A stretch of 64,000 nucleotides of DNA from Posidonia oceanica (GCA_037176725.1 JAZBRS010000029.1:121739001-121803000); one strand, 5' to 3'. Positions 10,271-22,400 are shown, numbered from the stretch's first letter. The notes: generated from the sequence alone by a model not told the origin. Program-made: numbers and translations.

Positions 10271-11249
10271 CTAATCCCATTGCCTCCATCTCACCCTCAT
10301 CCAGTGGCCCTCATCACCTCCCCACCGATATGAAACCCTAGCAGCCCTAGGAGAGAGAAGGGAGAGATAACCTAAAGGGGGAGATAACCTAGAGAGGAGA
10401 TAACCGAAGAGGAGAAGAAAAAAAAGAAAAAAAACAGAAGAGAGAGAGAGGAAGAAAAACCTAAACCTAACAGCTGACCACCTTCCTCCTTCAGCCAGCT
10501 CGTCTCCCTTGCCTTCATCCATCGTCCTCCACCTCCAGGAGCCACCCATGAGCCCACCTGCAAGAACCTTCATCGGCGAGAGGAGAGGATAACAGAGGAG
10601 AGAGAAAATGATAATTCTTTTCTAAACCGAACTGCACCACACCTCCGCCCCTCCCCCTTGCTTCCACGGCCTTCATCCATCGCTCTCCACCTCCAGGAGC
10701 CACCCACGAGTCCACCTGCAAGAGCCATCGCCGGTGAGAGCCACAGACAGAGAGAGAAGAGAGAATTATCGCATTTGGCACCCACTCCGGCCACCCACGT
10801 GCAGAGGGGAGGAGAAGGACCACTGTCGCCTCACAAACCTCCTCCATGCCTCCACGATCTCGTCCAGACCCCTCCTACGCGCCGCCGCTGCCTCCGGAGC
10901 CTCCTCCACCTTGCAGCACCACCATAGAACCTCCACGAGCTCACCGGACCTCCTCGCACGCTCCAACAGGTAACAAACTCCTCCATCGGCTCCGCCTCAC
11001 TCCCCTTTAGCTCCCCATGCCTTCTCCGGTGCGTTTCGAGCTTTGTGTCGTGTTTCAGACCTCGCCGGCAACCTCTTCTTCCCTGGCAACGGTTGCCGGT
11101 GCAACCGAGCACAGCAGCGCGCTAGGCCGCCCGCCGCTTCGCCACACCTCGCCGCACCCTGCCGCACCTCCCAGAGCTCCGCTCGTGCCGCACCGCCCCA
11201 TGGAGCGCCAGTGCAGAGCTTCTTCCCCGGCGATAGGCGGCCGCCACTG
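10271..11249 (+). other. Unassigned segment, possible 5' half of the E LTR; contains a 158-bp-offset duplication
   Basis: No gene is seen. A block of about 105 bp starting GCCTTCATCCATCG at 10511 recurs at 10669, including the CCACCTCCAGGAGCCACCCA stretch and a following GAGAGAAAATGATAATTC or GAGAGAATTATCG tail. Around 10340-10410 a short GGAGATAACC motif recurs three times. From about 11030 it becomes GC-rich like the exon-like part of the 6-kb LTRs (for example 57230-57470), so at least the right end probably belongs to the E LTR. The left border of that LTR cannot be placed. Confidence 0.45.
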
Positions 11250-13527
11250 TTCATCCGTTTATTTTAATCGCATTAGTTTAGGTTTTTGTTTATTTTTTCT
11301 TAACTTAGTAAGTTTACATTGCATTGCATTTGTTTCTGTTAGTTTATTTTTATTACGTTTAGGTCCGTAATCGGTTTAAGAATCATTTAATGTTTGAATT
11401 AAACTTTATTGCATTACATTTAACTTCTGTTATTTATTTTTATTACATTTCAGTCCTGCTATAGTTTAAAAAATGTTTGATGCCATTTATTTTCAGTCCA
11501 GTAATTTATTTGTATTACATTCAAGTCCTACAGTTGATTAATATCATTTAAATGCTTGTTTTTATCTTATTACATTACATTTAACTCTAGCCATTTATTT
11601 TATTTACATTTAAGTCCTCTGTTGATACATAGAAATCATTTAATCTGCATTTTATCATATCACATTGCATTTAAGCCCTCTGTTTAGTTTTATTTGCACT
11701 TTAGTCCACCTTCAGTTGTTAAAAATCATTTAAATCATATGTTTTCCTTATTACATTGCATTTTAGCTCCTGTATTTATTTTATTTACATATTAGTCCTC
11801 CACAGTTCATGCATTTCATTTAAATAGTTTTTAAAACTTTATTGCATTATGTTTAAGTCCTGCATTTTAGTTATTTTGCATATAGGTCCTATAGTTGCTT
11901 GCATTGCATCTTTATTTCCTTACTGTTAAGTCCTACATTATATTTTTATCACATTTAGGTCCATTTTTGCATTACATTCCGTTTATTTCATATTTTAGAA
12001 TATCATGGCATTAGCATTTAATCCTGTAGTATAGTTTTTATTACATTTAAGTCCTTCATGCATTGCATTTCATTTAAATAGTTTTTTTACAACCACATTG
12101 CATTTGCAGTCATTTTACAATTAGGTCCAATAACTATGCATAATTGCACATAGGTCCTCCTTCTTGCATTTTATCACCTAAGTACGCATTTAAATCACTG
12201 CATTGCTGTTTCTATAGTGTTGCATTAATTTGCATTTAGGCCCCTACATTTTTTTTGATTTGCATTTAGGCCTTTGCATTTATTCTAATTGCATTTTTAA
12301 CCCTTACACTCACTTCAATTGCATATTAACCCTTGCATTTATTTTAATTTGCATTTAGGCCCCTACATTCACTCTACTTGCATATTAGGTCCCTGCATTT
12401 ATTTTAATTTGCATTCAGACCCTTGTATTTATTTTAATTCGCATCTAGGCCCCTACATTCATTCTAATTGCATTTTGGCCCTTGTATTCACTCTAATTAC
12501 CATATAGCCCTTGCATCTACTCCATTTGCACTTAGGTCCCTACATTTACTTTAATCACACTTAGGTCCCCACCTTTTGCATTCTTGCATGCATTACATCT
12601 TCATATCATTGCATATCACTTAGGACCTTACCGCTTGCACCGCATACATCGTTTCCACAGCCTGTTTTCTCGTGCATACAGATTAGGGTTTTTCGACCCT
12701 ATTTTGTTTCCCCTTTGCTTGTTTCACACTTGCATTGCATGGCTTTATACTAGACGATTTGTTTCACACTCGCCTTGCATGATTTATCGCTTCTGTTTTG
12801 TTTCCCCTTTGCATGTCGCACACTTGCATTGCGTGGTTTTACCGACGTTTTGTTTTATCGTCTGCATTTGCATTAGCGCAGTGATGCTTACTGCCTCGAG
12901 TTCTCACGGACCAGGGTTCACCCGGTTCGGAACACAGACAGCGCTGCTGAGCACTTAGATTGCACGTTTAATTCCTTGCACGCATTCTATCACTTAGAGC
13001 ACACATTTGAGCATCTAATTAGGCATTCATGGCATTTAGGCATTTAAGCAGTTAGGCATTCATTTGAGCACCCATAGCATAGGTATAGCATCCCTCGTCC
13101 CTAGGACGTGCAGTTAGGCAATCATCGCCGATATCCTGTAAATGCAAGCGAGAATAGCCAAGAAAGACCGATTCCAGGCGTGTCGAGGGTGCCTAATATC
13201 TTCCCCACGTGTAACAGGAGTCTTTACCCTTTCTCTCGACATGCAATGACTGTTTTACCCTTATCCTTGGCACGAGTCATTCATTTTGCATAACATTGCA
13301 TCCATCTGCATGTTTTCTTGTATTTCCTCGGTTTTCCTCGTCTCCTGACTTAATAGACTAGGTGGCGACTCCGTGTTTGTCTTATCTTTGTTTTTCCCCC
13401 TTCTTTCGGTGTTTTGAGTCGAGTTTCCTCCTTGGATCACCCATTAATAGTGAACCTGATTTCCGACCAGTGCACGTGAGCTTTGGCAGCATCCACGGAC
13501 GATCGTGAAACTCACAAGATCGCTACA
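11250..13527 (+). mobile_element. Element E LTR, 3' part
   Basis: Plus-strand LTR sequence of the 6-kb family. It has the TGCATTTAGGTCC degenerate region (to about 12640), then the conserved terminal part: GTGATGCTTACTGCC... TTCGGAACACAGACAG (about 12882-12950), the AACAGGAGTC box (about 13205), the PBS-like TGGCGACTCCG (13363-13373), and the end GATCGCTACA at 13527. Compared with C (57500-60119) it is shorter and has few minisatellite units. No PBS follows: base 13528 onward is mid-gag. The 5' portion is uncertain (see 10271-11249), and element D lies immediately left of 8377. Confidence 0.75.
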
Positions 13528-14703
13528 GCTACACTCTCTGCGTTCACCAAGTAGGCCACTGCCAGCAACAACAGCAGCAGCAGCATCAGCAACAACAGCA
13601 GCGGTAGCAGCAGCAGCCGCCTTAGGAAGAAGGATCCTCCGAAAACCGCTGTTGCATACGTCGACTCCCCTGCTGCGCCTGTTCTTCTAGTGGTTCAGCC
13701 TGCCCCGACTCAGATAGTATACACACCATCACCTAGGGCACCCCCCACTCCACAAATCACAACCACCGCCCGACTGGACTATCCTGCCGCATCGGTCCGA
13801 CAAGGACAATACCCAAGGTAGAGACAACCTCTCTCAGATCGGCACCAATTCGCCCCACTGGCGGAACCGCTAAGTGTTGTCCTCCCCAAGGTTGAGTCGC
13901 TCCTGAGGTTCCCCAAGATTCGCCCACTGCCGAACCCGCTTCCGCATTGGTACAAAGCGAATCTTTTCTGCAACTTCCATCGAGTCGCGTGGCACTCGAC
14001 AGATAGTTGTTTCATGCTGTGGGGCGCTATTCAGGACCTGATCGAGTCAAAGACTATTGTGATTGACATGCATGAGGCATCCACTTCTGCACCTCCACCA
14101 GCATCTACACCTGCATTAGGTTTAGCCCCCTCCCATTCTAGCATTGTCCACCAGTCTCTGCCGAAGCATTCCAACCCGAGAGGCACGGGGACCTCGAGAA
14201 TCCTCTCTCTCTTCCCCTCTAGGCCTACCACGTCTGTGGTAGACGCCTCTGAGCTCATCCATGACATCTCTGAGCCCTTTCCCCTCTCCCTCTATCGTGC
14301 GGTAGTTGTCGGCTCCGAGTTGGGAATTCATATAATCCGACTGCGCGCCAGGCTGGAGCGCTCTACCGCGTCGCCCACCATGCATCCTCAGACTCAAGCC
14401 CCTATCCACCTTTTAGGTAGGCCCCAGCCAAGATCCCTTGTCCACCACTTGCGTAGACCCTAGCTAGAAGCCCCTGTCCACCTCCTAGGTAGACCTCAAC
14501 CAGAACCCTCATCGCCTTCCCAACAACATTACTCATTCCCCCATCATCTAGCAAATACCCCTGCAGCCCCTCTTGTGCTCGCAGCACATGCTCCCATGGT
14601 TATTAACCTAACCAGGGACACCCATCGCGTGCCCTACAGCTACACCACAGAAATGTGCACAGAAGTCACGTGATCGGGGAGGGTCTACAAGCCTACAACG
14701 CCG
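13528..14703 (+). pseudogene. gag: Element E gag, C-terminal third, nonsense-broken
   Basis: Reading frame 1 is colinear with the gag of C from 63010 onward: the SAF(A/T)K segment, an Asn/Ser tract, the PKTAVAYVDSPAAP segment, PLPHWYKANLFC, then a zinc knuckle CX2HX4HX4C at about 13971-14012. Next come the HEAST linker and a Pro-rich tail with P(I/V)HLLGRPQ-type peptide repeats (14395-14500). In-frame stops are TAG after SAFTK, TAG after YPR, TAG after LRRP and TGA after EVT. Each is one transition from the residue in sister copies (mostly CAG, CGA). The frame itself is not shifted. The N-terminal two thirds of gag, the leader and the PBS are missing. Confidence 0.85.
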
Positions 14704-15699
14704 GTGGTTAGGCCTAGCCATCCAGAACCCATTGTACCTCCACCATCAGGCCAACCCCCTGCACCCACCTCAGTAGAGCCTACCACCAAAGCCACTCCTC
14801 CTACCACCAAAAAGAGCCAACCCAAGGCCGACATCACCTCCCAGCTTAAGAAGGTTAGGGCAGACATTTCCATTTGGGACCTTATCCATACATCCTCTGA
14901 ACACCATGAGGCTTTTCTCTGCGTGTTCCAAGCCGCCCATGTGTCCCAAACCATTGAGCCTACAACCCTAGAAAGCATGGTAGGTATGATCCCGGAGCAC
15001 CAGGTCATCTCTTTTACAAGCGATGAGCTGCCTCTAGCGGGGATCAATCACAACCAACCCCTATTTGTAACGGTGCAGTTTAAAAACTTCCGCATTCCCC
15101 TTTCACTGATTGATAATGGTTCAGGCCTTAACGTCTGTCCCTTGTGTACAGCAATAAAGCTCGGATTCAAAGTCGAGGATATCACTCTAGCTATAAAGGG
15201 AATGACAGCTTTTGACAACACCTACCATGACTCTTTGGGGATTCTGATTATTCCCCTCACCATTGGCCCGGTCGTATTCGATGTGGAATTCTACATTGTC
15301 GACCTGGAGCCCAATTTCAATCTTTTGCTTGGGCGCCCTTGGCTACACAAGCATCAAGTCATCCCCTCGACCCTCCATCGCATGATCAAGTTCCGCTAGG
15401 GCGACGATGTCATCATTGTCATGGCGGAAAACTTTGAGAAGGAGTGGATCGAGGCGGTTTCTTCCGTCTCTTCACAGATTGTCCAGTTTGACCTCGATCT
15501 TTCAAATGCTTTATACTGCATTAATCGATCTGACCCGGTTAATTTTATCCCTGATCTTGAACGTGTCAACTCCTTGGCCGTTCACAACAACCCCTTCCAG
15601 ATGGTCGAAAACGTCTGTCACAGGTGGGGCTACAAAAAGGGAATGCCGCTCGGGCGATACAGCCAAGGGATCGCTGAGCTGATCGTGGCAGAGGAGTGA
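14704..15699 (+). pseudogene. pro: Element E aspartic protease region
   Basis: Continues in the gag frame. It has the conserved entry block (ISIWDLIHTSSEHHEAFL), the flap-side segment ISFTSDELP, and the active-site motif Leu-Ile-Asp-Asn-Gly-Ser (Asp-Asn-Gly at 15112-15120). DNG in place of DT/SG is usual for this plant lineage as I know it. Then come the ILIIPL and LLLGRPWLH motifs typical of retropepsins of Ty3/gypsy elements (about 15240-15350). A TAG at 15397-15399 replaces the codon read as His in F (KFRHGDD), and a TGA ends the next stretch at 15697. The protease would cleave the Gag-Pol polyprotein. No frameshift is visible here, so inactivation is by nonsense. Confidence 0.88.
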
Positions 15700-16750
15700 A
15701 AAGACTCCGAGGGTCTCGGATACGACCCACAGTCCAATGAAGACAGACGCCCGCAGCCAAAGAATCAGAGGTTGACCATCCTGTGGGACCTCACTAACTT
15801 TACCAGTGCAGGTACCCTTGGTCCCAGCAGCAGTCAGGTCGCAGCGCAGCCAGTGCCATGTTAGATCCCCCCACTGGCAATAGAGGAGTGGGTTTGTATC
15901 GAAGACTACGACTCAGAGGATGAGCAATCTGAGGTACAGACAGATCAGGCACACCCAGCAGCTCCCGAAAGTCCATTGCTACTCCCGTCAACAGCAGCAA
16001 CAACTTTGCTAGTGCACCCATCAGCATCACCACTTTCCAGCTTGTTTGCATCTCTGATTGCCACAACACCACAGTCAGTAGTGCCAGAAGGCTAGCCAGA
16101 CAGCGCAGCCAACAGCAGAGCAAGCGCCCCAGGCAGCAGTACACCTAGCAGTTGAGCCAGAGCTAGAGGCCACCGGCGCCTACTACATCGACTCACCCTT
16201 GGATGAGGAGGGAGGAGCAGCTGCGGAGGCTCAGGTTGACCTTATGATGGGAGACTTGGAGCTACTGTTCCAAGAACAACTCGTGTTGCTGGCAGAGGAC
16301 CTCGTAGAGTATTAGGCGGTGAAGAAGGGGAAAGCCGTGGCTACAGACCCCTCCCCGTAGAAAGACCATCTCTCTATCATGGTGTTAGAGGAAGATTCAG
16401 TAGGGACCCCCACTAGACCGAATGAGTTAATCACTCTACAGTCGGGAGGCGGGTCTAGGTGGATTGTGCAGCACATGCCCCGCCTAAGCAGTGCAGCATG
16501 CGGTAGTACATAGATCAGCCACCAACCCAATATACTCCCCGCAAGTACATCAGAAAATGCGGAGGAAGCAGCAGTAGCACAAGCAGCAACAACACAAGCA
16601 ACAACCGCACAAGCAGCACAGACAGCAGCAGAGTCAGTGGCATCAGCAGTGGCAGCAGTAGCGAAGTAGGTAGAGGAGACCGCCAGAGCAGAGGTCACAC
16701 ACCGAGGATATAGAAACACTCGGGTGAGCGTGACCATCCTAAAGCGTCAC
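15700..16750 (+). pseudogene. Element E spacer domain between protease and RT
   Basis: A low-complexity acidic then Ala/Gln/Ser-rich segment colinear with the F spacer (32531-33980). Shared landmarks are EEWVCIEDY, YYIDSPLDEE, MGDLE.LFQEQL, KKGKAVA, ITLQSGGGSRW and, at the end, NTRVSVTILKRH. It has several stops and a frameshift near 16140-16180. At 16750 the sequence is cut by insertion of element F and resumes at 42331. The spacer function is unknown. Confidence 0.75.
16746..16750. other. Possible left target-site duplication of element F (GTCAC)
   Basis: GTCAC immediately outside the left LTR of F matches TTCAC at 42331-42335 with one change. Joining the two E flanks here restores the order AAGCGTCAC then AGGGCCAAG seen uninterrupted in F (GCGTCACCAGGGCCAAG), minus one C. 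Confidence 0.7.
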
Positions 16751-19700
16751 CGTAGTAATCCTGAATTCTGATCGTCCATGCACAATGCCAAAAGCTCGCG
16801 TGCACCGATCAAAATAGGCTCACTATATGCGACAGGATCCGAGGGAAGAAACTCGACTCGGAAATGCTGGCAAAAGAAGAAAAAAGAAAAGATAAGACAA
16901 ATCAGAGTCGCCAACAGGTCTATTGAATTAGGAGACAGGGAAAATCGGGGGCAAGCATGAAAAGACATGCAAAATTGGATGCAAAGAGGGGGTAAAGGGA
17001 TACAATGCTAAGCTATGCTATGACTCATGCCTAGGATAAAGGAAAGGTCGATGCGAGCCGAGAGAAAGGGCAAGGACTCCTGTTACAGACGGGGAAGGTG
17101 TTAGGCACCCCCGATACGTCCGAGAGTCACTCTTTCTTAGGCAATCTCGCGCTAATGCAGGGAAATGCTAGCCTAATGCCTAAATGCAATGAATGCCTAC
17201 CTGCTATGCGTGGGAAATAAACGTGCTATCTATGTGCTCAGCAACGCTGCTAGTGTTCCGAACTGGGCGGACCATGGTTTGTGAGAACTCCTAGGCAGTA
17301 AGTATCATAGCTCTAATGCAGATGCAGGTGATAAAACAAAGATGTGGGAAAAAGTAGGCAAGGCAAACGACATGCAAGAGATAAACCAAAGCAGGCACAG
17401 AAAACGGTGCGAAAGCACAGAAAATGATGCAAGGCACGGAAAACGATGCTGAGGCACGGAAAACGATGCTGAGGCACAGAAAACGATGCAGGAGCGCAGA
17501 GAACGATGCAAAAGCGAGGAGAAAAACAAAACAGGGGTTAGGCAGCATGCATGGGGGTAGCAGTAGGCATAAGAAGCAATAAAACGTGGAAATCGGCGAA
17601 CAAAACAAGATCAGCATTTTAAAAACCAAATCTAACCAACTGCAAGCATTGGACGCTGGCAACAGCAGCGTCCAACTTTGGATGCTGCCATTGCTGGCGT
17701 CCAACAACTGCTGGAGGCAGACAGCATGCAGCTTTTAGAAAATGATGCATTCTAGCTATATGGATGCAGTACAAATGCAGGAATGCAGCTAGATGGGTGC
17801 ATGACATGCAGGACTAACCTAACAGAAGATCAGAAGAGGAATCAGAGCAAGGGGCAAGCTAGGATCAAGAATCAAAGCCAGCAGGGTGTTGGACGCCCGT
17901 GGGCATGGCGTCCAACGTTAGACGCCAGAGAGGCAGGCGTCCAACACAGGCCAGAAGATAGCAGGACAAGAAAGCATACAAAAGACAAATAAAAAAAATG
18001 GGAGCATGCATTTGGGCTACTGGAGATAAGCATAGGGCAGACATGCAAGCAAGGGAAGCATAAGAAATCAAAAGAACATTACCTGCAACCTGTGCCAGGC
18101 CAGAGGCACAACCAGGATGTTGGACGCGAGCTGAGCCCGCGTCCAATGTTGGATGCCTGCACCAGCAGCGTACAACGCCCTGGGAGGCACAAACACACAA
18201 GAACTAGCATGGAAAAAGCATATAATCCAAAGAAGCTATGGAATAATTGCAATGAAGGTTAAGCATGCATGGAAACACAGGAGACATGCAAGCAAACAGA
18301 TTAGAGTATCATGCAAACATCTAAAAGCAAACAGAGGAGCAAGGACGTTAGACGCTGGAGACAGTAGCGTCCAACGTTGGACGCTGAAGCCTCTAGCGTC
18401 CAACGCCTGCAGAATGCAAACCCACCTGTGCTAAGGGGGAGCTCAGCTCTAAAATTCCAGCTATATGCATGCAAACTACTAAGGACATGCCAGAGCAAAA
18501 GAATCATGCATAGCAAGCATTTAATCCAAGAGAATAAATAAAAAGAAAGCATGCATGGAAATAAAAGATCAAAACTTGCCAAAAGGGAGCGTGCAACTTG
18601 AAAGGATTCTAGCATCTCTAAGCATACATGGAGCATGAATAAGCATCAAAAAGAGGCAACGTGCAAGCATGGCAACAAAGTAAAGCTAACAGAGCATGTT
18701 GGATGTTGGATGAACCAGCGTCCAACGTTGGACGTGGCTCACCAAGCCGTCCAACACAGGCAGATAGCAAGCTGACTTAAAGCATGCAAAAAGGACTTAG
18801 GCATGGATCCAAACAAAGAAGTAAGCATGGCATGGTAACTGAAGGCACATAAAGGAGGCAGGCAGCATGGATTCATAGAAGAACAAACAATAGCAAAGCA
18901 TGGAAAGCATTAGAACAAGAGCAAAGTAAAACAGGGTGTTGGACGCTGGCCTAAGCCGCGTCCAACGTTGGACGCACTAGTTTGGGCGTCCAACACACTG
19001 AACTTTGCTTCAGTCAAGCGAGGCCACCAAATCGATTGAAAACTTGCTAATAAGCAAGAGTGGATGATAACAAGCATGGTGGTATGCTTGATGCCAAGAA
19101 TAGGCGAGTGGATTGCTCCACCCACCTCCTCCTCCTCATCGCCAGAAAACCAAGCAATGGAGGGGTGTGTGCTGTGCTAAGATGCATGGAAAGCATGGGA
19201 AAACATTCACACTAGCATGCATGAGCCTAGGGGATAGAAAACCAACCTTTCAGCGGCCCGGAACGGCGGTTCAACCTTCGTCACCGGCACTGCGGAAGTT
19301 GCGGCAGAGCCTACTCTGGCGAGGTCGCGCGGGCTGCTGGAAGCATCGGAAAGGGCGGCGAATGGTCGAGGATGGAGTTGGATACTTCGTCTGTGCTCTG
19401 GAGTCGTCGAATTCTCTCTTGGATTCGTGTGGTGACTGCTGGCAAGGGGGAAGGAGGGTTTTTTGTTGCTGTGGTGCATGGGTTCAAGTGCACAGCAGCC
19501 GCATGTAGAGGGAATTGCAGGCGTTTGCAGGTGGTGTCAGGGCTTCTGAGTGTATGGGGTGCTCGAGGAATGTCAGGAGTGTGGTAGGGGTGTGTCAGAT
19601 TGCCGGCGAGGTTGCAGCGGTGGCTGACACGGGCGGTCGAAGGCTGTGAGGGCGGAGAGAGCGAAATTTGGGCTGAGATGGAAATGATGGGTTGCAAGGG

Positions 19701-20151
19701 TAGTAACTCAGCCTTGGAAGGTAGTGGATGACCTGGAGGGCAAGAGGGGACAGGTAGTAAGTGCGGGGGGGCGGTGGATTGGACGGGAGGTGAGCTGGAG
19801 GGGGCAGAACAGCCGCTGCTGCAACCGAGCCATTGGACACTGGAGCAGGAGGCGTCCAACGTTGGACGCTAGCACAGGGCGCGTCCAACAATGGACGCTG
19901 CCTATTCCAGTGTACAACACGCTCAGTTGGCAAAAGCTGTAGATGGGCTTGGGCTTGGGCCTAGAAAGGTTTTAAAAAATGCAAAAAGGCTTGGGTTAAG
20001 GCTTTTAAGGTTTAGATAAGGTTTTAGGCTTGGAAATGGGTTAGAAAATGGGTTAGAAAATGGGTTAGGAAAAAGAGTGCCATTCCAGAGTCCACACGAA
20101 CCTGCAAGAGAAAACAACAAACTTCCATGCTGTCAAAATGGGGTGTCTACA
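16751..20151 (-). mobile_element. Element F 3' LTR, 3.4 kb
   Basis: In minus sense it starts TGTAGACACCCCATTTTGAC (20151) and ends GGATTACTACG (16751; TACA with one change). It aligns by eye along its whole length with 38983-42330, differing by scattered substitutions and small indels. It contains seven palindromic hairpin modules, the conserved terminal boxes (TTCGGAACAC sense near 17260; AACAGGAGTCC near 17085) and the PBS-like 11-mer at 16903-16913. It is preceded in sense by the PPT at 20152-20163. Confidence 0.92.
17648..19918 (-). repeat. Seven palindromic hairpin modules in the F 3' LTR
   Basis: Modules at 17648-17705, 17888-17945, 18119-18176, 18347-18404, 18698-18755, 18938-18994 (each 57-58 bp) and 19832-19918 (87 bp). 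Each is two (or three) 29-bp hairpin units GTTGGACGC-N11-GCGTCCAAC placed back to back, so the joint is the perfect palindrome GCGTCCAACGTTGGACGC or a one-base variant. Inner bases vary and often extend the stem. The modules are separated by about 180-850 bp of unrelated LTR sequence. Confidence 0.93.
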
Positions 20152-20163
20152 GATGCCCCTCCC
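20152..20163 (-). promoter_or_regulatory. Polypurine tract of element F
   Basis: On the minus strand GGGAGGGGCATC directly precedes the 3' LTR start (TGTAGACACC). A purine run next to the LTR is the expected primer site for plus-strand DNA synthesis and independently confirms the element's orientation. Confidence 0.75.
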
Positions 20164-20599
20164 TGAGCGAGGTCAAGCATAGCGAGACCGCTGCTCAAGG
20201 TTGACAAGACACCCTACCTGACGCCGGCAGGAGCACAAAATTACTATTGGCGCAAGTCATTTACCCGGCGGATGCACCGGAAATCATGACTCAGAGCCAC
20301 AATGCAGATGCGAATGCCGATGCTAATGCAATGCGTGCCAGTGTGGATGCAATGCATGCCGATGTAGCATGCAATGCTGTTAGTAAAAGTATGCAGTGCT
20401 GATGCAGAAGGGATGCAAAGAAAGCTGCAATGCAATGTATGGGTTCGGCGATTAGTCCGAGCCCACAAAAGGGACGCCTGACAAGACTGATGGGCTTGGC
20501 ATTCGAGCAGTTAGGACTGCTAGCCCAACAAGCAAAAGGGGTAGTCAAGTTGACGGCTGTCAACTGAGCAGTTAGGGCTGCCAGCCCGCAGGGGAAACA
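20164..20599 (-). other. F 3' UTR, end-proximal part
   Basis: Non-coding. Holds a GATGCCGATG/GCAATGC low-complexity stretch (about 20300-20400) and two related GAGCAGTTAGG(A/G)CTGC(T/C)AGCCC segments (20507-20527 and 20568-20588) just before the tandem array. A third form of this segment (GAGCAGTTGGGGATGCCAGCCC) lies on the other side of the array near 22520-22541, so the array is flanked by related sequence. Confidence 0.6.
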
Positions 20600-22400
20600 G
20601 AAGCAGCTTGTCCTTGCCCGAGGAAACAAGCAAGAAAGAGAAAGGGGGAAGGCAAGCGTGGGCATTGTTCGCTCGGAACAAGGCCATGCAAGGGTTGATC
20701 CTCGCACGAGGATACAGGGCAGGACTCCAAGCATATGGGGTCCGAGAAGAGCTTGTCCTCGCCCGAGGAAGCAAGCGAGAAAAGAAAGGGGGTAGGCAAG
20801 CGTGGGCATCATCCGCACGGAGCGAAGCCACGCAAGGGCTGATCCTCGCACGAGGATACCGGGTAGGACTCCGAGCATACGGGGTCCGAGAAGAGCTTGT
20901 TCTCGCCCAAGGAAACAAGCAAGAAAAGAAAGGGGGTAGGCAAGTGTGGGCATCATCCGCACGGAGCGAAGCCACGCAAGGGCTGATCCTCGCACGAGGA
21001 TACAGGGCAGGACTCCGAGCATATGGGGTCCGAGAAGAGCTTGTCCTCGCCCGAGGAAGCAAGTGCGGTCTCCTTGCGGACGGAGATGGCAAAGGCTTGT
21101 CCTCGCCTGAGGAAGCAAGCAGGAGATTCCGCATAGACGGAATCTGAAGGGGGATTGTCCTCGCCCGAGGAAGCAAGCAGCAGTCTGATCATTGCCTGAG
21201 GAAACAGACAGGGGACTTCGTCCGCACAGAGCGAAGTCACCTGGGGGGCTCGTCCCCAGCCAGGGAAACAAGCATGCTTGATCCTCACCCAAAGAAATAG
21301 GAGGGACTTCGTCCGCATGGAGCGAAGTAGTAGGGGGGCTTGTCCTCGGACGAGGAAGCAAGCAAAAAAGGAAAAAAGACTTGTCCTCGCTCGAGGAAGC
21401 AAGCAAGCGGGACCCCATTCGCATGGAGCGGAGTCGCGCAAAAGTTGAAAAAGGCTTGTCCTCGCCTGAGGAAGCAAGCAGGAGGGGAAGAAGAAAGTGG
21501 CTTGTCCTCGCCTGAGGAAGCAAGCGGGCGGGACTTCGTCTGCATGGAGCGGAGTCACGCGAAAAGAAAAAAGGCTTGTCCTCGCCTGAGGAAGCAAGCA
21601 TGAAAGGAAAAAGGCTTGTCCTCACCCGAGGAAGCAAGCAGGAAAAGAAAGGAGGAGGGCAAGCGTGGGCATCGTCCGCACGGAGCGAAGCCACGCAAGG
21701 GCTGATCCTCGCACGAGGATACAGGGCGGGACTCCGAGCATACGGGGTCCGAGAAGAGCTTGTCCTCGCCCGAGGAAGCAAGCAGGGCACGCATACGCTT
21801 ATCCTCGGTCGAGAAATAAGCGGGCCTAATCCTCGCCCGAGGAAACAGGGAAACTCCATCCGTGCAGAGCTACGCAAGGCTTGTCCTCGCCTGAGGAGGC
21901 AAGCTGGTCTGATCCTCACACGAGGAAACAGACAGGGGCTCTATCTGCACTGAGCCAAGCAAGGCTTGTCCTCACCTGAGGAAACAAGCAGGTGGGACTC
22001 TGTCCGCACGGAGCGGAGTCACGCGAAAAGAAAAAGAAGGCTTGTCCTCACCCGAGGAAGCAAGCAAAAAAGGGAAAAGGCTTGTCCTCGCCCGAGGAAG
22101 TAAGCAAGAAAGGAAAAAGGCTTGTCCTCGCCCGAGGAAGCAAGCAAGCGGGACCCCGTCTGCACGAAGCGGAGTCGCGCAAAAAAGGAAAAAAGGTTTG
22201 TCCTCGCCCGAGGAAACAAGCAGGAGGGGAAGGAGAAAGAGGCTTGTCCTCGCCCGAGGAAGCAAGCGAACGGGACTCCGTCTGCACGGAGCAGAGTCAC
22301 GCGAAAAGGAAAAAAGCTTGTCCTCGCTCGAGGAAGCAAGCAAGAAAGGAAAAAGGCTTGTCCTCGCTCGAGGAAGCAAGCAGGAAAAGAAAGAGAGAGC
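20600..22400 (-). repeat. Hairpin tandem array in the 3' UTR of F with 144-bp higher-order unit
   Basis: About 26 copies of a core CTTGTCCTCGCCCGAGGAAGCAAG, separated by purine-rich or GGGACTCCG...CGGAGTC spacers. The core is an imperfect inverted repeat (TCCTCG-CC-CGAGGA inside CTTG...CAAG). From 20606 to 21038 three longer units of 144-145 bp follow each other, and a fourth lies at 21614-21757. Each of these contains the core plus a second hairpin GATCCTCGCACGAGGATA. It lies between the last gene of F and its 3' LTR. Ogre-type 3' UTRs are known to carry such hypervariable tandem repeats. Stop-free frames across it (up to 542 codons on the minus strand, 20291-21919) follow from repeat lengths divisible by three. 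Confidence 0.93.

Noticed and set aside
17648..19918. LTR hairpin modules as microRNA precursors
   Set aside because: Stems of 9-13 bp are too short for a Dicer-like substrate of miRNA type; a small-RNA role is left open only as a test.
20291..21919. 542-codon open frame on the minus strand across the 3' UTR array
   Set aside because: It consists of tandem units whose lengths are often multiples of three (144 bp). Long open frames also occur on other frames and on the opposite strand, and the predicted peptide is a repeat of LPRARTS/ASSGEDK-type translations without a known domain.
20600..22400. CRISPR-like array of regularly spaced palindromic repeats
   Set aside because: Spacing is irregular, spacers are themselves repeated, and the context is a plant retrotransposon 3' UTR.
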